Origin: Fischerella sp. PCC 9431
GTDB lineage: Bacteria > Cyanobacteriota > Cyanobacteriia > Cyanobacteriales > Nostocaceae
Length of the DNA: 64,000 nucleotides
Direction of reading: 5' to 3'
NCBI RefSeq assembly: GCF_000447295.1
Contig: NZ_KE650771.1
Coordinates: forward strand, 1,352,730 to 1,416,729
The position numbers were made by a program, and so were the translations under genes. This document shows, one piece after another, positions 1 through 8,545 of this stretch. Every line of letters starts with the position of its first letter. Position 1 is the first letter of the stretch. Below the pieces are notes generated by a model. That model was not told where the DNA came from and searched no databases. It was given only the letters and a program-made list of their open reading frames with translations.

Positions 1-478
1 ATAAAAGTTCCATGCTATTCAAGCAATTAAATACTCGCCAGCATTCGTCATAAAATCGACGAATACCCTTGGCTTCGTGGGGAAAATAGCCAATCAGATT
101 TTGTAAAAAATTATCGTAAGTCCGTTCAACTTTTAGATCAAGACCGTTAGGCAGATGATAATGAATCTGTACAAAGTCGGGAATGACTTCTAAACTGACG
201 TTGACAGCAGCTAAAGCACGGGTGAGTAAATTGGTTGTACCCTGTTGTCCAAACCCGAAAATCATAGAAGCGCCAACATCGAAGCGATAACCTTGGCGTT
301 CAAAATAACCCGCACTACCACCTGGAATCAAATAGCTTTCTAAAACAAGTACTTTAGCGCCTTTTGCAGCCAATTGAGTTGCCGTCACCAGACCACCAAT
401 TCCAGAACCAATAATGATGGCGTCGTAATGGGGATGGGGAATAGGGGATTGGGAACTAGGGAAGAGATTTTTATGCAT
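1..478 (-). CDS. crtH: CrtH-type carotene isomerase, N-terminal part (3' end outside window)
   Basis: Partial gene on the minus strand; about 159 N-terminal residues are present and the rest lies left of the window. After a short Pro-rich leader the protein reads [19 protein letters not shown], the FAD-binding Rossmann GxGxxG motif. Then come a [19 protein letters not shown] segment and a TTNLLTRAL segment, as in cyanobacterial prolycopene isomerases (CrtISO/CrtH). The family converts poly-cis-lycopene to the all-trans form in carotenoid synthesis. The start chosen is the ATG at 478; the leader overlaps a GGGGATTGGG-type repeat, so an internal start is possible. A related phytoene-desaturase-like oxidoreductase cannot be excluded without the C-terminus. 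Confidence 0.8.
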   Translation of the reverse strand, partial: MHKNLFPSSQSPIPHPHYDAIIIGSGIGGLVTATQLAAKGAKVLVLESYLIPGGSAGYFERQGYRFDVGASMIFGFGQQGTTNLLTRALAAVNVSLEVIPDFVQIHYHLPNGLDLKVERTYDNFLQNLIGYFPHEAKGIRRFYDECWRVFNCLNSMELL

Positions 479-925
479 GGTGGTTGGGGGGTGTAGGGGG
501 TGTTGTAGAGACGCGATTAATCGCGTCTCTAATAAGGGTGTAGGAGTTTATGAAAAGATGATTATTCCGTTAGTTTTACATCACTCATTGCTTTATTAAA
601 AACCCATATCTGTCAAAGTCCCAACTTCCCGAATCCCCTATCCCCGATTCCCTATCCCCAGTCCCCTATCCCGAATCCCCAGTCCCCAATCCCAAAAAAA
701 AGAGGGACAAGCCTGCGATCGCTGGCCAATCCCGTCTGCCGATCCTTAAAGAGAGGAGAACACTGATTGTTAATATAACCTTGATTGAGAATAACTGTCA
801 ACTATTAATGCAAAAGATTATCAATAAATTTTTGCGAGTTTAAATTTTGGCTGATAGCCGGATATCACAAAGAGTATTATGATGTTTCAGTCGTTATACA
901 ATATGCAAAACGCCTAGTTCCGGCT
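479..925. other. Intergenic region crtH-upp
   Basis: About 450 bp between divergent genes, so it should hold both promoters. It contains a perfect 24-bp palindrome at 507-530 (the GAGACGCGAT family found elsewhere in the window) and a run of CCCCTATCCCC-like 7-bp repeats at about 632-695. No additional ORF or RNA is supported. Confidence 0.6.
507..530. repeat. Dispersed palindrome, GAGACGCGAT family, copy 1
   Basis: Perfect inverted repeat of 12-bp arms (AGAGACGCGATT and its complement), preceded by TTGT. Similar palindromes occur at 2610-2644, 12123-12146, 13759-13780 and 36723-36746, with a split variant near 51756-51812. It can form a hairpin on either strand. Confidence 0.85.
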
Positions 926-1576
926 ATGACGCTACAATTGCGTGTTTATGTTCCACCACATCCCTTAATTAAGCACTGGTTAGCAGTTGCTCGTGACGCT
1001 GCCACGCCTTCAGTGTTGTTTCGTAGTGCGATGACAGAATTGGGACGTTGGCTTACTTATGAAGCCGCTCGAGAATGGTTGCCGACTCAAGAGACAACAG
1101 TGCAGAGTCCTTTAGCTGCATGTCCTGCAACTTTGATTAATGCAGAAGTTCCAATGGCAGTGGTGCCAATTTTGCGAGCAGGCTTAGGATTGCTAGAAGG
1201 AGCGCAAACGCTACTACCCTTGGCATCAATTTATCATCTTGGTTTAGTGCGGGACGAAACCACTCTAGAACCATCTTCTTACTTAAACAAACTTCCAGAC
1301 AAATTCCATCCTGAAACACGGGTACTAATTACCGATCCGATGTTAGCCACAGGTGGATCGATTATGAGGGCAATGGAAGAATTGACACAACGGGGAGTTG
1401 ACCCATCTTTGACTAGAATCGTTTGTGTAGTAGCCGCTCCTCCAGCTTTACAAAAATTAAGTGCAGCTTATCCAGGTTTAATAATTTACACAGCGACCAT
1501 AGATGAGCAAGTAAATGACCGGGGATTTATTGTTCCAGGTTTAGGAGATGCAGGCGATCGCACCTTTGGGACTTAA
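926..1576 (+). CDS. upp: Uracil phosphoribosyltransferase
   Basis: A 216-residue protein of the usual UPRTase length. It catalyses uracil + PRPP to UMP in pyrimidine salvage in the cytoplasm. Visible motifs are VPILRAGLGLLEG (about residues 79-91) and the PRPP-binding loop LITDPMLATGGSIMRAM (about 134-150). The C-terminal GFIVPGLGDAGDRTFGT motif contributes to uracil binding in this family. The ATG at 926 matches the family N-terminus. It is monocistronic or co-transcribed with the small gene starting 74 bp downstream. Nothing odd is seen. Confidence 0.96.
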   Translation: MTLQLRVYVPPHPLIKHWLAVARDAATPSVLFRSAMTELGRWLTYEAAREWLPTQETTVQSPLAACPATLINAEVPMAVVPILRAGLGLLEGAQTLLPLASIYHLGLVRDETTLEPSSYLNKLPDKFHPETRVLITDPMLATGGSIMRAMEELTQRGVDPSLTRIVCVVAAPPALQKLSAAYPGLIIYTATIDEQVNDRGFIVPGLGDAGDRTFGT

Positions 1577-1650
1577 GCTAGTATGCAGCTAGAACTAGAA
1601 AGTAACCAAACAATCCAAAAGTGCAGCTTTTATTATTGGCGGTAATAAAT

Positions 1651-2001
1651 ATGAGTCAGCGTGATGGTTTTGCAAGTGGTTTTTTCTTCGGCGCAATCTT
1701 TGGTAGTGTAGTCGGCGGTGTTCTAGGCGCAGTTGTTGCTTCTAGGAGCAGTAGTGAACTAGAAGCCGAAGTCGAAGAGCAACTTTCTCCCAGCCAAACA
1801 GAAGCTAAAAAACCCCTGCGGCGGCGTCATATGAAAGCCTCAGAAACCGACAGCATGGAGATGGAAACAGCCCGGCGATCGCTAGAAGACAAAATAGCTC
1901 AGTTAAATGCCACAATAGATGAAGTGCGGCAGCAACTAGGCAACGTTAATAGCAACTCAGGTCAGGTGATCAATGAAAGACCGCTCACCAAGGACACTTG
2001 A
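1651..2001 (+). CDS. Small membrane-associated conserved hypothetical protein, YtxH-like
   Basis: From the ATG at 1651 (MSQRDGFASG) the product is 116 residues. An N-terminal glycine-rich hydrophobic segment (FFFGAIFGSVVGGVLGAVVA, about residues 12-31) suggests one membrane span or glycine-zipper anchor. A charged region and a C-terminal coiled coil (about 65-100) follow. The architecture resembles YtxH-like cyanobacterial proteins of unknown function. A GTG start at 1621 would add ten residues, but the ATG gives a cleaner N-terminus. It lies 74 bp after upp on the same strand. The function is not known. Confidence 0.7.
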   Translation: MSQRDGFASGFFFGAIFGSVVGGVLGAVVASRSSSELEAEVEEQLSPSQTEAKKPLRRRHMKASETDSMEMETARRSLEDKIAQLNATIDEVRQQLGNVNSNSGQVINERPLTKDT

Positions 2002-2189
2002 TAATTTGGAGACAAGGAAGACAAAGGAGAGCAAAAGAATAATTAATATCTTATGCTCAATGCCCAATGCCCAATGCTTCATTTACCAATAATTTATTGA
2101 TGGTACAGAGCAAGCAGATTTTATGCATTGGAGCCAATCCAAAATCCACGCATCCTCAACCCCTCGTCGGATTTATCCGTGGGGTTCAA

Positions 2190-2218
2190 TCCAAAATCCA
2201 AAATCCAAAATCCAAAAT
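2190..2218. repeat. Heptamer tandem repeat (CCAAAAT)
   Basis: Four consecutive copies of a 7-bp unit (CCAAAAT) in the spacer before the YggT gene. This is the short tandemly repeated repetitive (STRR) type described in heterocystous cyanobacteria. Confidence 0.8.
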
Positions 2219-2297
2219 TGGATGACCTGAGCTACCTTAAAATCTAAAATATAAGACCAAAATAGACATTTACGCAGAAAAGGAAACTAACCCACAC

Positions 2298-2582
2298 ATG
2301 TACTTACTGATTTCCACATTGGCCACTTTCATCAATATTTATAGTACCCTCCTGATTATTAGGGTTCTATTGACTTGGTTCCCCAATATCAACTGGTACA
2401 ACCAGCCATTTGCTGCTTTGAGCCAAATCACTGACCCCTATTTGAATGTTTTCCGTAATATTATTCCCCCCTTGGGTGGAATAGATTTTTCTCCAATATT
2501 GGCGTTTTTAGTACTCAATATCGTTGGTTCTTTGTTAGTACAAGGTGGAAGCTCTTTGGTAAGCCTGCAATCATTTGGGTGA
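2298..2582 (+). CDS. YggT family membrane protein
   Basis: A 94-residue protein with two hydrophobic spans (about residues 3-27 and 67-90). Between them lies the YggT signature: RVLLTWFPNINWYNQPF followed by ITDPYLNVFRNIIPPLGGIDFSPILAFL. YggT proteins are small integral membrane proteins. Chloroplast and cyanobacterial members have been linked to thylakoid or nucleoid organisation and cytochrome b6f haem handling (CCB3-like), but the role of this one cannot be read from sequence. It stands alone. A hairpin at 2610-2644 lies 28 bp after the stop. Confidence 0.9.
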   Translation: MYLLISTLATFINIYSTLLIIRVLLTWFPNINWYNQPFAALSQITDPYLNVFRNIIPPLGGIDFSPILAFLVLNIVGSLLVQGGSSLVSLQSFG

Positions 2583-2609
2583 ATGCAAAGCAAAAAATAT
2601 ATAAATTTA

Positions 2610-2644
2610 TTGTAGAGACACAAGATTTATCAATGTCTCTACAA
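2610..2644. terminator. Hairpin between convergent genes, GAGAC-type palindrome variant
   Basis: Inverted repeat TTGTAGAGACA / TGTCTCTACAA with a 13-nt loop, between the convergent YggT (+) and DUF3611 (-) genes. It shares its TTGTAGAGAC ends with the GAGACGCGAT palindrome family. A bidirectional terminator role is inferred from position; no strong T-run follows. Confidence 0.5.
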
Positions 2645-2685
2645 TTCATCTCATCTGCTTAATCTTTTTAAAAGGTAAATTGGTA

Positions 2686-3309
2686 TTACAACTCAGGATG
2701 TAGCCAATTAAAAAGTCCCAAAGAAGCAACCGTTCCAACAAAGTGAGCAGTAATACCACTCATACTTGCCATAGCAACAAAAATGTCAAGCGAGCGAATA
2801 ATACGATTTGGGTCATAGATTGCTACTCCTTGTGGTTGGGCGATAGATTTTGAGAGTAGAACACCCAAACCTGACCCTGTTCCCAAAATTGTTAACAACA
2901 TTCCTACAAAGCCTGCAATCACAGCAATCCGTAGTACTTTCATTACCTCTGCTTTTGGTGGATGCAAAGCAGGATTGGGATTACGAAGTCGTTTGGCAAA
3001 GCGAGTCAAGCGAAAAGCCAGGTAAAGAGTAAATAATAGAGCTAAAATACCACAAATTCCCCAAAACATGCTGATACCAACTCCAGGGGTTGTACCTTGA
3101 GTGTAGGTTGTAACTGGTACTCCTGGAGCAGGTGCTACTGATCTACTAAAACTACGACCTGAGATAGCAAATATCAACATGAGTACGGAAGTTGCTCCTA
3201 ACCCAAGCTGTAACCACAAGCTAGCCCAACCAACAAGGCGCAAAATGTTAGCAATTCTTTCAATTTTGGGATTAAGAGTGTGTACTTCTGATTGGGTTTG
3301 CATAGTCAT
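2686..3309 (-). CDS. DUF3611 family membrane protein (Tic21/PIC1-like), paralogue A
   Basis: A 207-residue protein with four predicted spans: about residues 28-50, 80-102, 128-152 and 172-200. Conserved pieces are IANILRLVGWASLWLQLGLG, YLAFRLTRFAKRLRNPNPALHPPKAEV and FVGMLLTILGTGSGLGVLLSKS, typical of DUF3611. The plant relatives are chloroplast inner-envelope TIC21/PIC1, proposed in import or iron transport; the cyanobacterial role is unsettled. A paralogue lies at 8546-9115 with the same segment order. Starts at 3309 or 3303 are both possible. It is convergent with the YggT gene. Confidence 0.85.
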   Translation of the reverse strand: MTMQTQSEVHTLNPKIERIANILRLVGWASLWLQLGLGATSVLMLIFAISGRSFSRSVAPAPGVPVTTYTQGTTPGVGISMFWGICGILALLFTLYLAFRLTRFAKRLRNPNPALHPPKAEVMKVLRIAVIAGFVGMLLTILGTGSGLGVLLSKSIAQPQGVAIYDPNRIIRSLDIFVAMASMSGITAHFVGTVASLGLFNWLHPEL

Positions 3310-3480
3310 GGTTGTGTGATCGGAGTATAACAGGATAAAGTCTTTTCTCTTTCAACCATAGGTATGTTCTTAAAGAATAACGACCTTCTCAAGTAAGAAT
3401 GTCTTTGCCTCAAATTCATACTTATCTAAGAAGGAGATAAGAGAAGGGGGACAAAGGAAGCAGGGTGGTTTCATACAGAC

Positions 3481-3857
3481 ATTTTTGCGATCGCCAAAAT
3501 GATTTTTGTATGCGCCGAGATGTTTTTGTATGCGTCTAAATCATTTTTGTATGCGTCGAAACGATTTTTGTATGCGCCAAAATCATTTTTATGTGCGTCG
3601 AAATGATTTTTGTATGCGTCAAAATCATTTTTATGTGCGTCGAAATGATTTTTATATGCGTCGAAATGATTTTTGTATGCGTCGAAATGATTTTTGTATG
3701 CGCCAAAATCATTTTTGTATGCGTCGAAATGATTTTTGTATGCGCCGAAATCATTTTTGAGGTCGTCGAAATCATTTTTGGGTTCGCCGAAATCATTTTT
3801 GGGTTCGCCGAAATCATTTTTGAGGTCGCCGAAATCATTTTTGAGGTCGCCGAAATA
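3481..3857. repeat. 18-copy tandem array of a 21-bp unit
   Basis: Eighteen consecutive units of about 21 bp (model ATTTTTGTATGCGTCGAAAT plus one base). Most positions vary only between GTATGCG, ATGTGCG, GAGGTCG and GGGTTCG cores; one unit near 3522 is a base short. The units sit directly head to tail with no spacers, so this is not a CRISPR. Because 21 is divisible by three and the unit lacks stops in several frames, long ORFs run through it on both strands (for example 3471-3926 minus, with a seven-residue period). Whether any is translated is unknown. Confidence 0.95.
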
Positions 3858-3982
3858 GACAGTTGCATTACACTTGATTAACTTACCCAACTTTTTGCTT
3901 GACAAACCGTCCTTAAACCCGAACACTCATAACTCAAATCTGATTTTTTCAGACGCGTCACGGTGCGTCTTTATCCAAATCT

Positions 3983-4879
3983 ATGACTGCTGTTAAAACT
4001 CAACTGCCAAGATTTTTAAATTTTGCTAAAAGTCCTAACCTATCCCAGAAATTAATGATTGTGGGGTTAGTGATTAGCATCATATTTATATTTCTAGCGT
4101 TATTTGCTCCTGTATTCCAGGCTTGGGGATGGCTAAAAGACCCGACAGATTTCTTGAGTAACCCCATTCATAGTCCACCTTCAGCCAAGCATTGGTTTGG
4201 TACTAGTCGTCTGGGTTATGATGTCTTCTCACGCACAATATTTGGTATCCAAGCAGCGTTGCAAGTAGTTTTGCTAGCAACAGCATTGAGTATGGTTGTG
4301 GGTGTACCTTTGGGGATGGTGAGTGGGTATGTTGGCGGTAGATTGGATAAAACTTTGCTGTTCCTGATGGATAGCATCTACACACTACCAGGATTATTGC
4401 TTTCAGTGACACTAGCGTTTGTAGTCGGACGGGGAATATTAAATGCTGCGATCGCCATTAGTATTGCTTACATTCCCCAATATTACCGCGTTGTTCGTAA
4501 TCATACCGTCAGCGTCAAAACAGAAGTTTATATAGAAGCAGCTCAAGCGATCGGCGCAAATACTTGGCAAGTCCTTTCTCGCTATCTCTTTTTTAACGTC
4601 ATTCAAAGTGTACCCGTACTCTTCACCCTCAACGCCGCCGATGCAATTCTAGTTTTGGGCGGTTTGGGCTTTTTAGGTTTAGGATTACCCGAAGAAGTAC
4701 CAGAATGGGGACGTGACTTAAAACAAGCTTTGGAAGCACTACCCACAGGTATTTGGTGGACTACCCTCTTTCCCGGCTTGGGTTTAACATTCATGGTTGT
4801 AGGGTTATCACTACTCGGTGAGGGGTTAAATGAATTTGTCAATCCTCGTTTGAGGAAAGAAAATGGAATCCGGAAATAG
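3983..4879 (+). CDS. ABC transporter permease, dipeptide/oligopeptide type (DppC/OppC)
   Basis: A 298-residue integral membrane protein. It has an N-terminal span (about residues 24-46), a soluble loop with HWFGTSRLGYDVFSRTIFGIQAALQVV typical of OppC/DppC, then about five further spans. The EAA loop reads EAAQAIGANTWQVLSRYLFFNV (about residues 185-206). The family forms the pore of peptide or nickel importers with a second permease, two ATPases and a binding protein. None of these partners is adjacent, as is common for dispersed ABC parts in cyanobacteria. The ATG at 3983 follows the 21-bp array by about 125 bp. Confidence 0.9.
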   Translation: MTAVKTQLPRFLNFAKSPNLSQKLMIVGLVISIIFIFLALFAPVFQAWGWLKDPTDFLSNPIHSPPSAKHWFGTSRLGYDVFSRTIFGIQAALQVVLLATALSMVVGVPLGMVSGYVGGRLDKTLLFLMDSIYTLPGLLLSVTLAFVVGRGILNAAIAISIAYIPQYYRVVRNHTVSVKTEVYIEAAQAIGANTWQVLSRYLFFNVIQSVPVLFTLNAADAILVLGGLGFLGLGLPEEVPEWGRDLKQALEALPTGIWWTTLFPGLGLTFMVVGLSLLGEGLNEFVNPRLRKENGIRK

Positions 4880-4938
4880 TTGAAGGATCGGGGAAAGGGG
4901 ATTGGGGATCGGGGACAAGGGAGCAGGGAGCAGGGAGC

Positions 4939-5083
4939 CTACCGTGTACACACAAATCTTCTGATCCCCCTAAATCCCCCTTGAAAAGGGGGACTTTGAT
5001 TCTATTTCCCCCCTTTTTAAGGGGGGTTAGGGGGGATCAAAACGCTACTAGGCAACTTTATAAGACTTGTGTGTACACCGTAG
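4939..5083. mobile_element. MITE-like element with 22-bp terminal inverted repeats
   Basis: A 145-bp non-coding element. The left end starts CTACCGTGTACACACAAAT (4939-4960) and the right end (5062-5083) is its reverse complement with two mismatches in 22 bp. The interior holds a second inverted repeat: GATCCCCCTAAATCCCCC near 4963 and GGGGGGTTAGGGGGGATC near 5021. There is no ORF of its own. A full-length element would supply the transposase; none is in the window. Confidence 0.8.
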
Positions 5084-5087
5084 ACCA

Positions 5088-5212
5088 ATGCCCAATGCCC
5101 AATGCCCCATGCCCCATGCCCAATGCCCAATCCCCAATGCCCCATGCCCCATGCCCCATGCCCAATCCCCGATCCCCGATCCCCAATCCCCGATCCCCAA
5201 TCCCCGACCCCT
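5088..5212. repeat. Heptamer tandem repeats (CCAATGC / CCGATCC)
   Basis: Abuts the MITE-like element. A run of 7-bp units, first CCAATGC/CCCATGC-like and then CCGATCC/CCAATCC-like, of STRR type. ORFs through it are low-complexity translations and are not called as genes. Confidence 0.85.
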
Positions 5213-5241
5213 AGTCCTTTTATATTTAATGAGAAATTTTT

Positions 5242-5436
5242 ATGAACGATAAACTTTCTTTAGTTGCTGCTACTGCTGGCGGTTTTATGCTTTCTGTTGC
5301 TTTGGCTGGTATTTTACGAGGTGCGCCAGTTACAGCTTGGCAGGTACAAGCAAATTTAGGTTCAACTCCAGTGATGTATGTAACTCGAACTACACCATAC
5401 GCCAGTGAAATCATTCAGAAAAATAGTAATTCATAG
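5242..5436 (+). CDS. Small conserved hypothetical protein
   Basis: A 64-residue product beginning MNDKLSLVAATAGGFMLSVALAGILRGAP. One N-terminal hydrophobic segment (about residues 7-27) could be a membrane anchor or signal peptide, followed by a short polar tail. The ATG at 5242 is preceded by AGAAATTTTT rather than a clear Shine-Dalgarno. It sits 81 bp upstream of the ROK kinase gene on the same strand. Not assigned to a family; called because the N-terminus is protein-like and the ORF fits the gap between repeats and the next gene. Confidence 0.55.
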   Translation: MNDKLSLVAATAGGFMLSVALAGILRGAPVTAWQVQANLGSTPVMYVTRTTPYASEIIQKNSNS

Positions 5437-5517
5437 TATAGATAGTTGGTTGTTGTTTGGACAACTAACTACTAACCACTAAGTACTAACTACTAGCAAT
5501 AACGTTATGAGATAAGT

Positions 5518-6429
5518 GTGGTGGGAGCAGAAGTAATTGGTATTGACTTGGGGGGAACAGCAATTAAACTGGGACGGTTTACAGTTGATGGTACTTGTGT
5601 AAAATCCTTGACTGTAGCAACTCCCCAACCAGCAACTCCAGAAGCAGTAATAGTAACAATGGTGGATGCGATCGCCCAATTAGATCCACTCAACCAAGCT
5701 ATTGCTATTGGTGTTGGTACTCCCGGTCCTGCGGATGCAACTAGGCGTATTGCTAAATTGGCTATTAACCTGCCAGGATGGGTTGATGTTCCTTTAGCAC
5801 AGGCTTTAGAAGCCAAAATAGGCAAACCAACCATCATCGATAATGACGCCAATTGTGCAGGTTTGGGAGAAGCTTGGTTAGGAAGCGGTCGCCACTTTCA
5901 AAACTTCATTTTGTTGACTTTGGGAACTGGTGTTGGTGGCGCAATTTTTTTTGATGGTAAATTATTTGCTGGTCATTACGGTGCTGCTGGGGAATTGGGT
6001 TTAATTACATTTAACCCAGATGGACATGTATGTAAAAGTGGTAACAAGGGTTCCTTAGAACAGCATGTTTCAATTACAGCAATTCGTCGCCGTACAGGGA
6101 AAGATCCTTCAGAATTAGGCATTTTGGCACAAGCCGGAGACAAGGACGCCTTAAATTTTTGGCAAGAATACGGTAGAAATTTAGGTATTGGTTTAACAAG
6201 TTTAATTTACGTACTGACACCACAAGCGATCGTCATTGGTGGTGGTGTCAGTGCTAGCGCTAACTTTTTTCTACCAGCAGCCAAAGCAGAAATAGAAAAA
6301 CGAGTTTTGCCTACATCTCGCCTAGATTTACAAATTTTACCAGCCGAATTAGGCAATGCTGCGGGAATGCTGGGTGCAGCGAAGTTAGCTTGGCAGATGA
6401 TGGAGAGCAAACAATCAATTAAACAGTGA
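5518..6429 (+). CDS. ROK family sugar kinase (glucokinase-like)
   Basis: A 303-residue cytoplasmic kinase starting at GTG 5518 (or GTG 5521). The ATP phosphate loop IGIDLGGTAIKLG is at residues 7-19, the catalytic region DNDANCAGLGEAW at about 107-119, and the adenosine loop LTLGTGVGGAIF at about 133-144. The ROK family phosphorylates glucose or related sugars. The zinc motif, CxCGxxGCxE in classical ROK kinases, reads CKSGNKGSLE here: two of the three cysteines are serine. Substrate cannot be fixed; glucokinase is most likely in a cyanobacterium. Its stop is 13 bp from the convergent serS stop. Confidence 0.88.
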   Translation: MVGAEVIGIDLGGTAIKLGRFTVDGTCVKSLTVATPQPATPEAVIVTMVDAIAQLDPLNQAIAIGVGTPGPADATRRIAKLAINLPGWVDVPLAQALEAKIGKPTIIDNDANCAGLGEAWLGSGRHFQNFILLTLGTGVGGAIFFDGKLFAGHYGAAGELGLITFNPDGHVCKSGNKGSLEQHVSITAIRRRTGKDPSELGILAQAGDKDALNFWQEYGRNLGIGLTSLIYVLTPQAIVIGGGVSASANFFLPAAKAEIEKRVLPTSRLDLQILPAELGNAAGMLGAAKLAWQMMESKQSIKQ

Positions 6430-6442
6430 GGAGTGGGGAGGA

Positions 6443-7723
6443 TTACAAAACTTCCCGTCCTAAATAAGGCTGTAGGACTTCCGGTATCTTCACCGTACCA
6501 TCTTCTTGTTGATAATTTTCCAAAATAGCCGCCATAGTTCGTCCCACAGCTAACCCAGAACCGTTGAGAGTATGAACTAACTGTGTTCCCTTTTTACCAG
6601 CTTCCTTAAAGCGAATATCAGCCCGTCGTGCTTGGAAATCGACAAAGTTAGAACAGCTGGAAATTTCTCGATATTTACCAGAGGAAGGAAGCCAAACTTC
6701 TAAGTCATAGGTTTTGGCAGAATGGAATCCGATATCCCCAGTACATAAATTAATGACTCGGTAAGGCAATTTTAAAGCTTGTAAAATAGCCTCTGCATCG
6801 TTGACTAATTTTTCTAATTCCTCAAAAGAAGTGCTAGGGTGGACAAATTTCACCAATTCTACTTTATTAAATTGGTGCAGGCGAATTAATCCGCGCATAT
6901 CCCGCCCATAACTTCCAGCTTCACGGCGAAAACAGGGAGTATAAGCACAGTGATAAATAGGTAAATCTTCCCCAGCCAGAATTTCACTACGATAAAGATT
7001 GGTGACAGGTACTTCGGCGGTAGGAACAAGCCACAAATCGTCATCAGCGCATTTAAAGCTTTCTTCTGCAAACTTGGGTAGTTGTCCAGTAGCTGTCAGT
7101 GAAGCACTATTAACTAAGAATGGAGGAATAACTTCTACATACCCTGCTGCTGTTTGGCGATCGAGCATAAAAGAAATTAATGCTCTCTCTAGTGCTGCAC
7201 CAGCCCCAATCAACGTCACAAAGCGACTTTGGGCAATTTTCACAGCTCGTTCGACGTTGAGAATACCTAACTTTTCCCCAAGTTCCCAGTGCGGGATAAT
7301 ATTCGCGTTTTGCGGAATGTACTGTTCACCCCAGCGCCGCACTTCGACGTTTTCTTCTTCATTTTTGCCTATGGGTGTAGTGTCACTAGGCAAATTAGGA
7401 AGTGCAAGTACTAGTTCTTGGATTTTGGCAATGATGTCTTTTTCCTGCGGTTCTAGTTCGCTTAATGTGGCTTTTACAGAGTTACCTTCATCTCGTAAGG
7501 CTTGAATTTCTGGATCTTGAGGATTTGTCCCAGATTTAATTTTTTGCCCAACCAGCTTACCAATTTCGTTACTACGTGCTTGGAGTTGACTGCGCTTACC
7601 TTCCAATTCACGTTGTTGTTTATTTAAATCTACTATTGGCTGAATATCATAGTTACCACCACGAGTATTCAACCTCTCTTGTACAAATTGTGGATTTTCC
7701 CGTATTTGCTTAATATCCAGCAC
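6443..7723 (-). CDS. serS: Seryl-tRNA synthetase
   Basis: A 426-residue class II aminoacyl-tRNA synthetase of normal length. It charges tRNA-Ser and also tRNA-Sec where present. The N-terminal tRNA-binding coiled coil (about residues 25-105) is rich in Gln, Glu and Lys. Class II motif 2 is visible in [30 protein letters not shown] (about residues 267-296) and motif 3 in [18 protein letters not shown] (about 389-406). The start [12 protein letters not shown] at 7723 is the family N-terminus. It is a single gene, convergent with the ROK kinase. Confidence 0.97.
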   Translation of the reverse strand: MLDIKQIRENPQFVQERLNTRGGNYDIQPIVDLNKQQRELEGKRSQLQARSNEIGKLVGQKIKSGTNPQDPEIQALRDEGNSVKATLSELEPQEKDIIAKIQELVLALPNLPSDTTPIGKNEEENVEVRRWGEQYIPQNANIIPHWELGEKLGILNVERAVKIAQSRFVTLIGAGAALERALISFMLDRQTAAGYVEVIPPFLVNSASLTATGQLPKFAEESFKCADDDLWLVPTAEVPVTNLYRSEILAGEDLPIYHCAYTPCFRREAGSYGRDMRGLIRLHQFNKVELVKFVHPSTSFEELEKLVNDAEAILQALKLPYRVINLCTGDIGFHSAKTYDLEVWLPSSGKYREISSCSNFVDFQARRADIRFKEAGKKGTQLVHTLNGSGLAVGRTMAAILENYQQEDGTVKIPEVLQPYLGREVL

Positions 7724-8031
7724 AGATTTTTCTCAATTTTTAGTATAAGAATACAGTCTAAATGAAACTAGTTCATCGCCAAAGATAAAAGAGGCTTTTT
7801 CTTCTATACCTCTACACCCCTACATCCCTGAACTTGCCAAAATTTTGCCCCAGCATTACCGCCAGGGCTATCATACTGCAATTCATTTTAGGCATTTCGA
7901 GGGCAATTTTCCAATCATTCAATCGTTTATTATATCGGTTGTACCAATATTTAGATTATTTTATTTAATACTGCGATCGCTCAACTACCGTTTAACTATC
8001 GCTTGCTTAATTATAAAAATTATATATTTCT
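7724..8031. other. Intergenic region, serS promoter side
   Basis: About 308 bp upstream of serS and downstream of the small membrane-protein gene. AT-rich with one GCGATCGC. The short ORF at 7845-8093 on the plus strand overlaps the real minus-strand gene and has no family resemblance. No RNA or repeat is supported. Confidence 0.5.
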
Positions 8032-8256
8032 TTAAGATTGTCTTTCTTGTTGGCTTGCTTTGGATTGACCGAAATGCTCTTCTTGAGTGCTAGAAGGAGA
8101 AGGTAGCCAATAAGCTAGCACAGTACTTAAACCACTCCAATACAGTGTCTGATTTTCTTTGGCTTTATCGTTGACAAGCTGGAAAGTACAAAGACCAATC
8201 ATTACTGTACTAAAAAGGAACTGTATCCCAAATCTCCAAGTTTGTAATTCTCTCAT
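8032..8256 (-). CDS. Small two-span membrane protein, conserved in cyanobacteria
   Basis: A 74-residue product beginning MRELQTWRFGIQFLFSTVMIGLCTFQL. Two hydrophobic segments (about residues 9-27 and 38-52) are joined by a short charged loop. A Ser/Pro/Gln-rich tail starts LPSPSSTQEEHF. The look is that of a small conserved hypothetical protein of filamentous cyanobacteria. No function is known to me. GAGGTCTAACACG just upstream of the ATG contains a GGAGGT-like ribosome-binding site (complement of 8262-8274). Confidence 0.7.
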   Translation of the reverse strand: MRELQTWRFGIQFLFSTVMIGLCTFQLVNDKAKENQTLYWSGLSTVLAYWLPSPSSTQEEHFGQSKASQQERQS

Positions 8257-8439
8257 CGTGTTAGACCTCCAATTTCTAAAATCACCTCGTTGACTTAACT
8301 CGTATCAGTCCCTAGTGAGATGTTTGCGTCAGGAACATGTATTAGTCTCCACACTCCCCAGAAATGATTCCGGAAATGAGCCATTCGATTTTAGATTTTA
8401 GATTTTGGATTTTGGATTAACTCCCTTGTCCCCCTTCGC

Positions 8440-8471
8440 AATTTTTAATTTTTAATTTTTAATTTTTAATT
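8440..8471. repeat. Heptamer tandem repeat (ATTTTTA)
   Basis: Four tandem ATTTTTA units in the spacer between the small membrane gene and DUF3611 paralogue B; STRR type. Part of a 289-bp gap with TTTTAGATTTTGGATT-like repeats and no gene. Confidence 0.8.
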
Positions 8472-8545
8472 GTTTTGTCTGCCTTGTCCCCCTTATCCCC
8501 ATTCCAAATTTTAATTTTTTTCTCCCTGCATCTTCTACTCCTCAC

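Noticed and set aside
3481-3857. CRISPR array
   Set aside because: Units are directly adjacent with no unique spacers, and no cas genes are in the window. The same holds for 40572-40862.
3471-3926. 151-codon minus-strand ORF through the 21-bp array
   Set aside because: Open because the repeat unit has no stop and a length divisible by three; overlapping ORFs are equally open on both strands, the frame slips near 3522, and no family features are seen. Kept only as a finding.
7845-8093. 82-codon plus-strand ORF
   Set aside because: Overlaps the real minus-strand small membrane gene and has no family resemblance.
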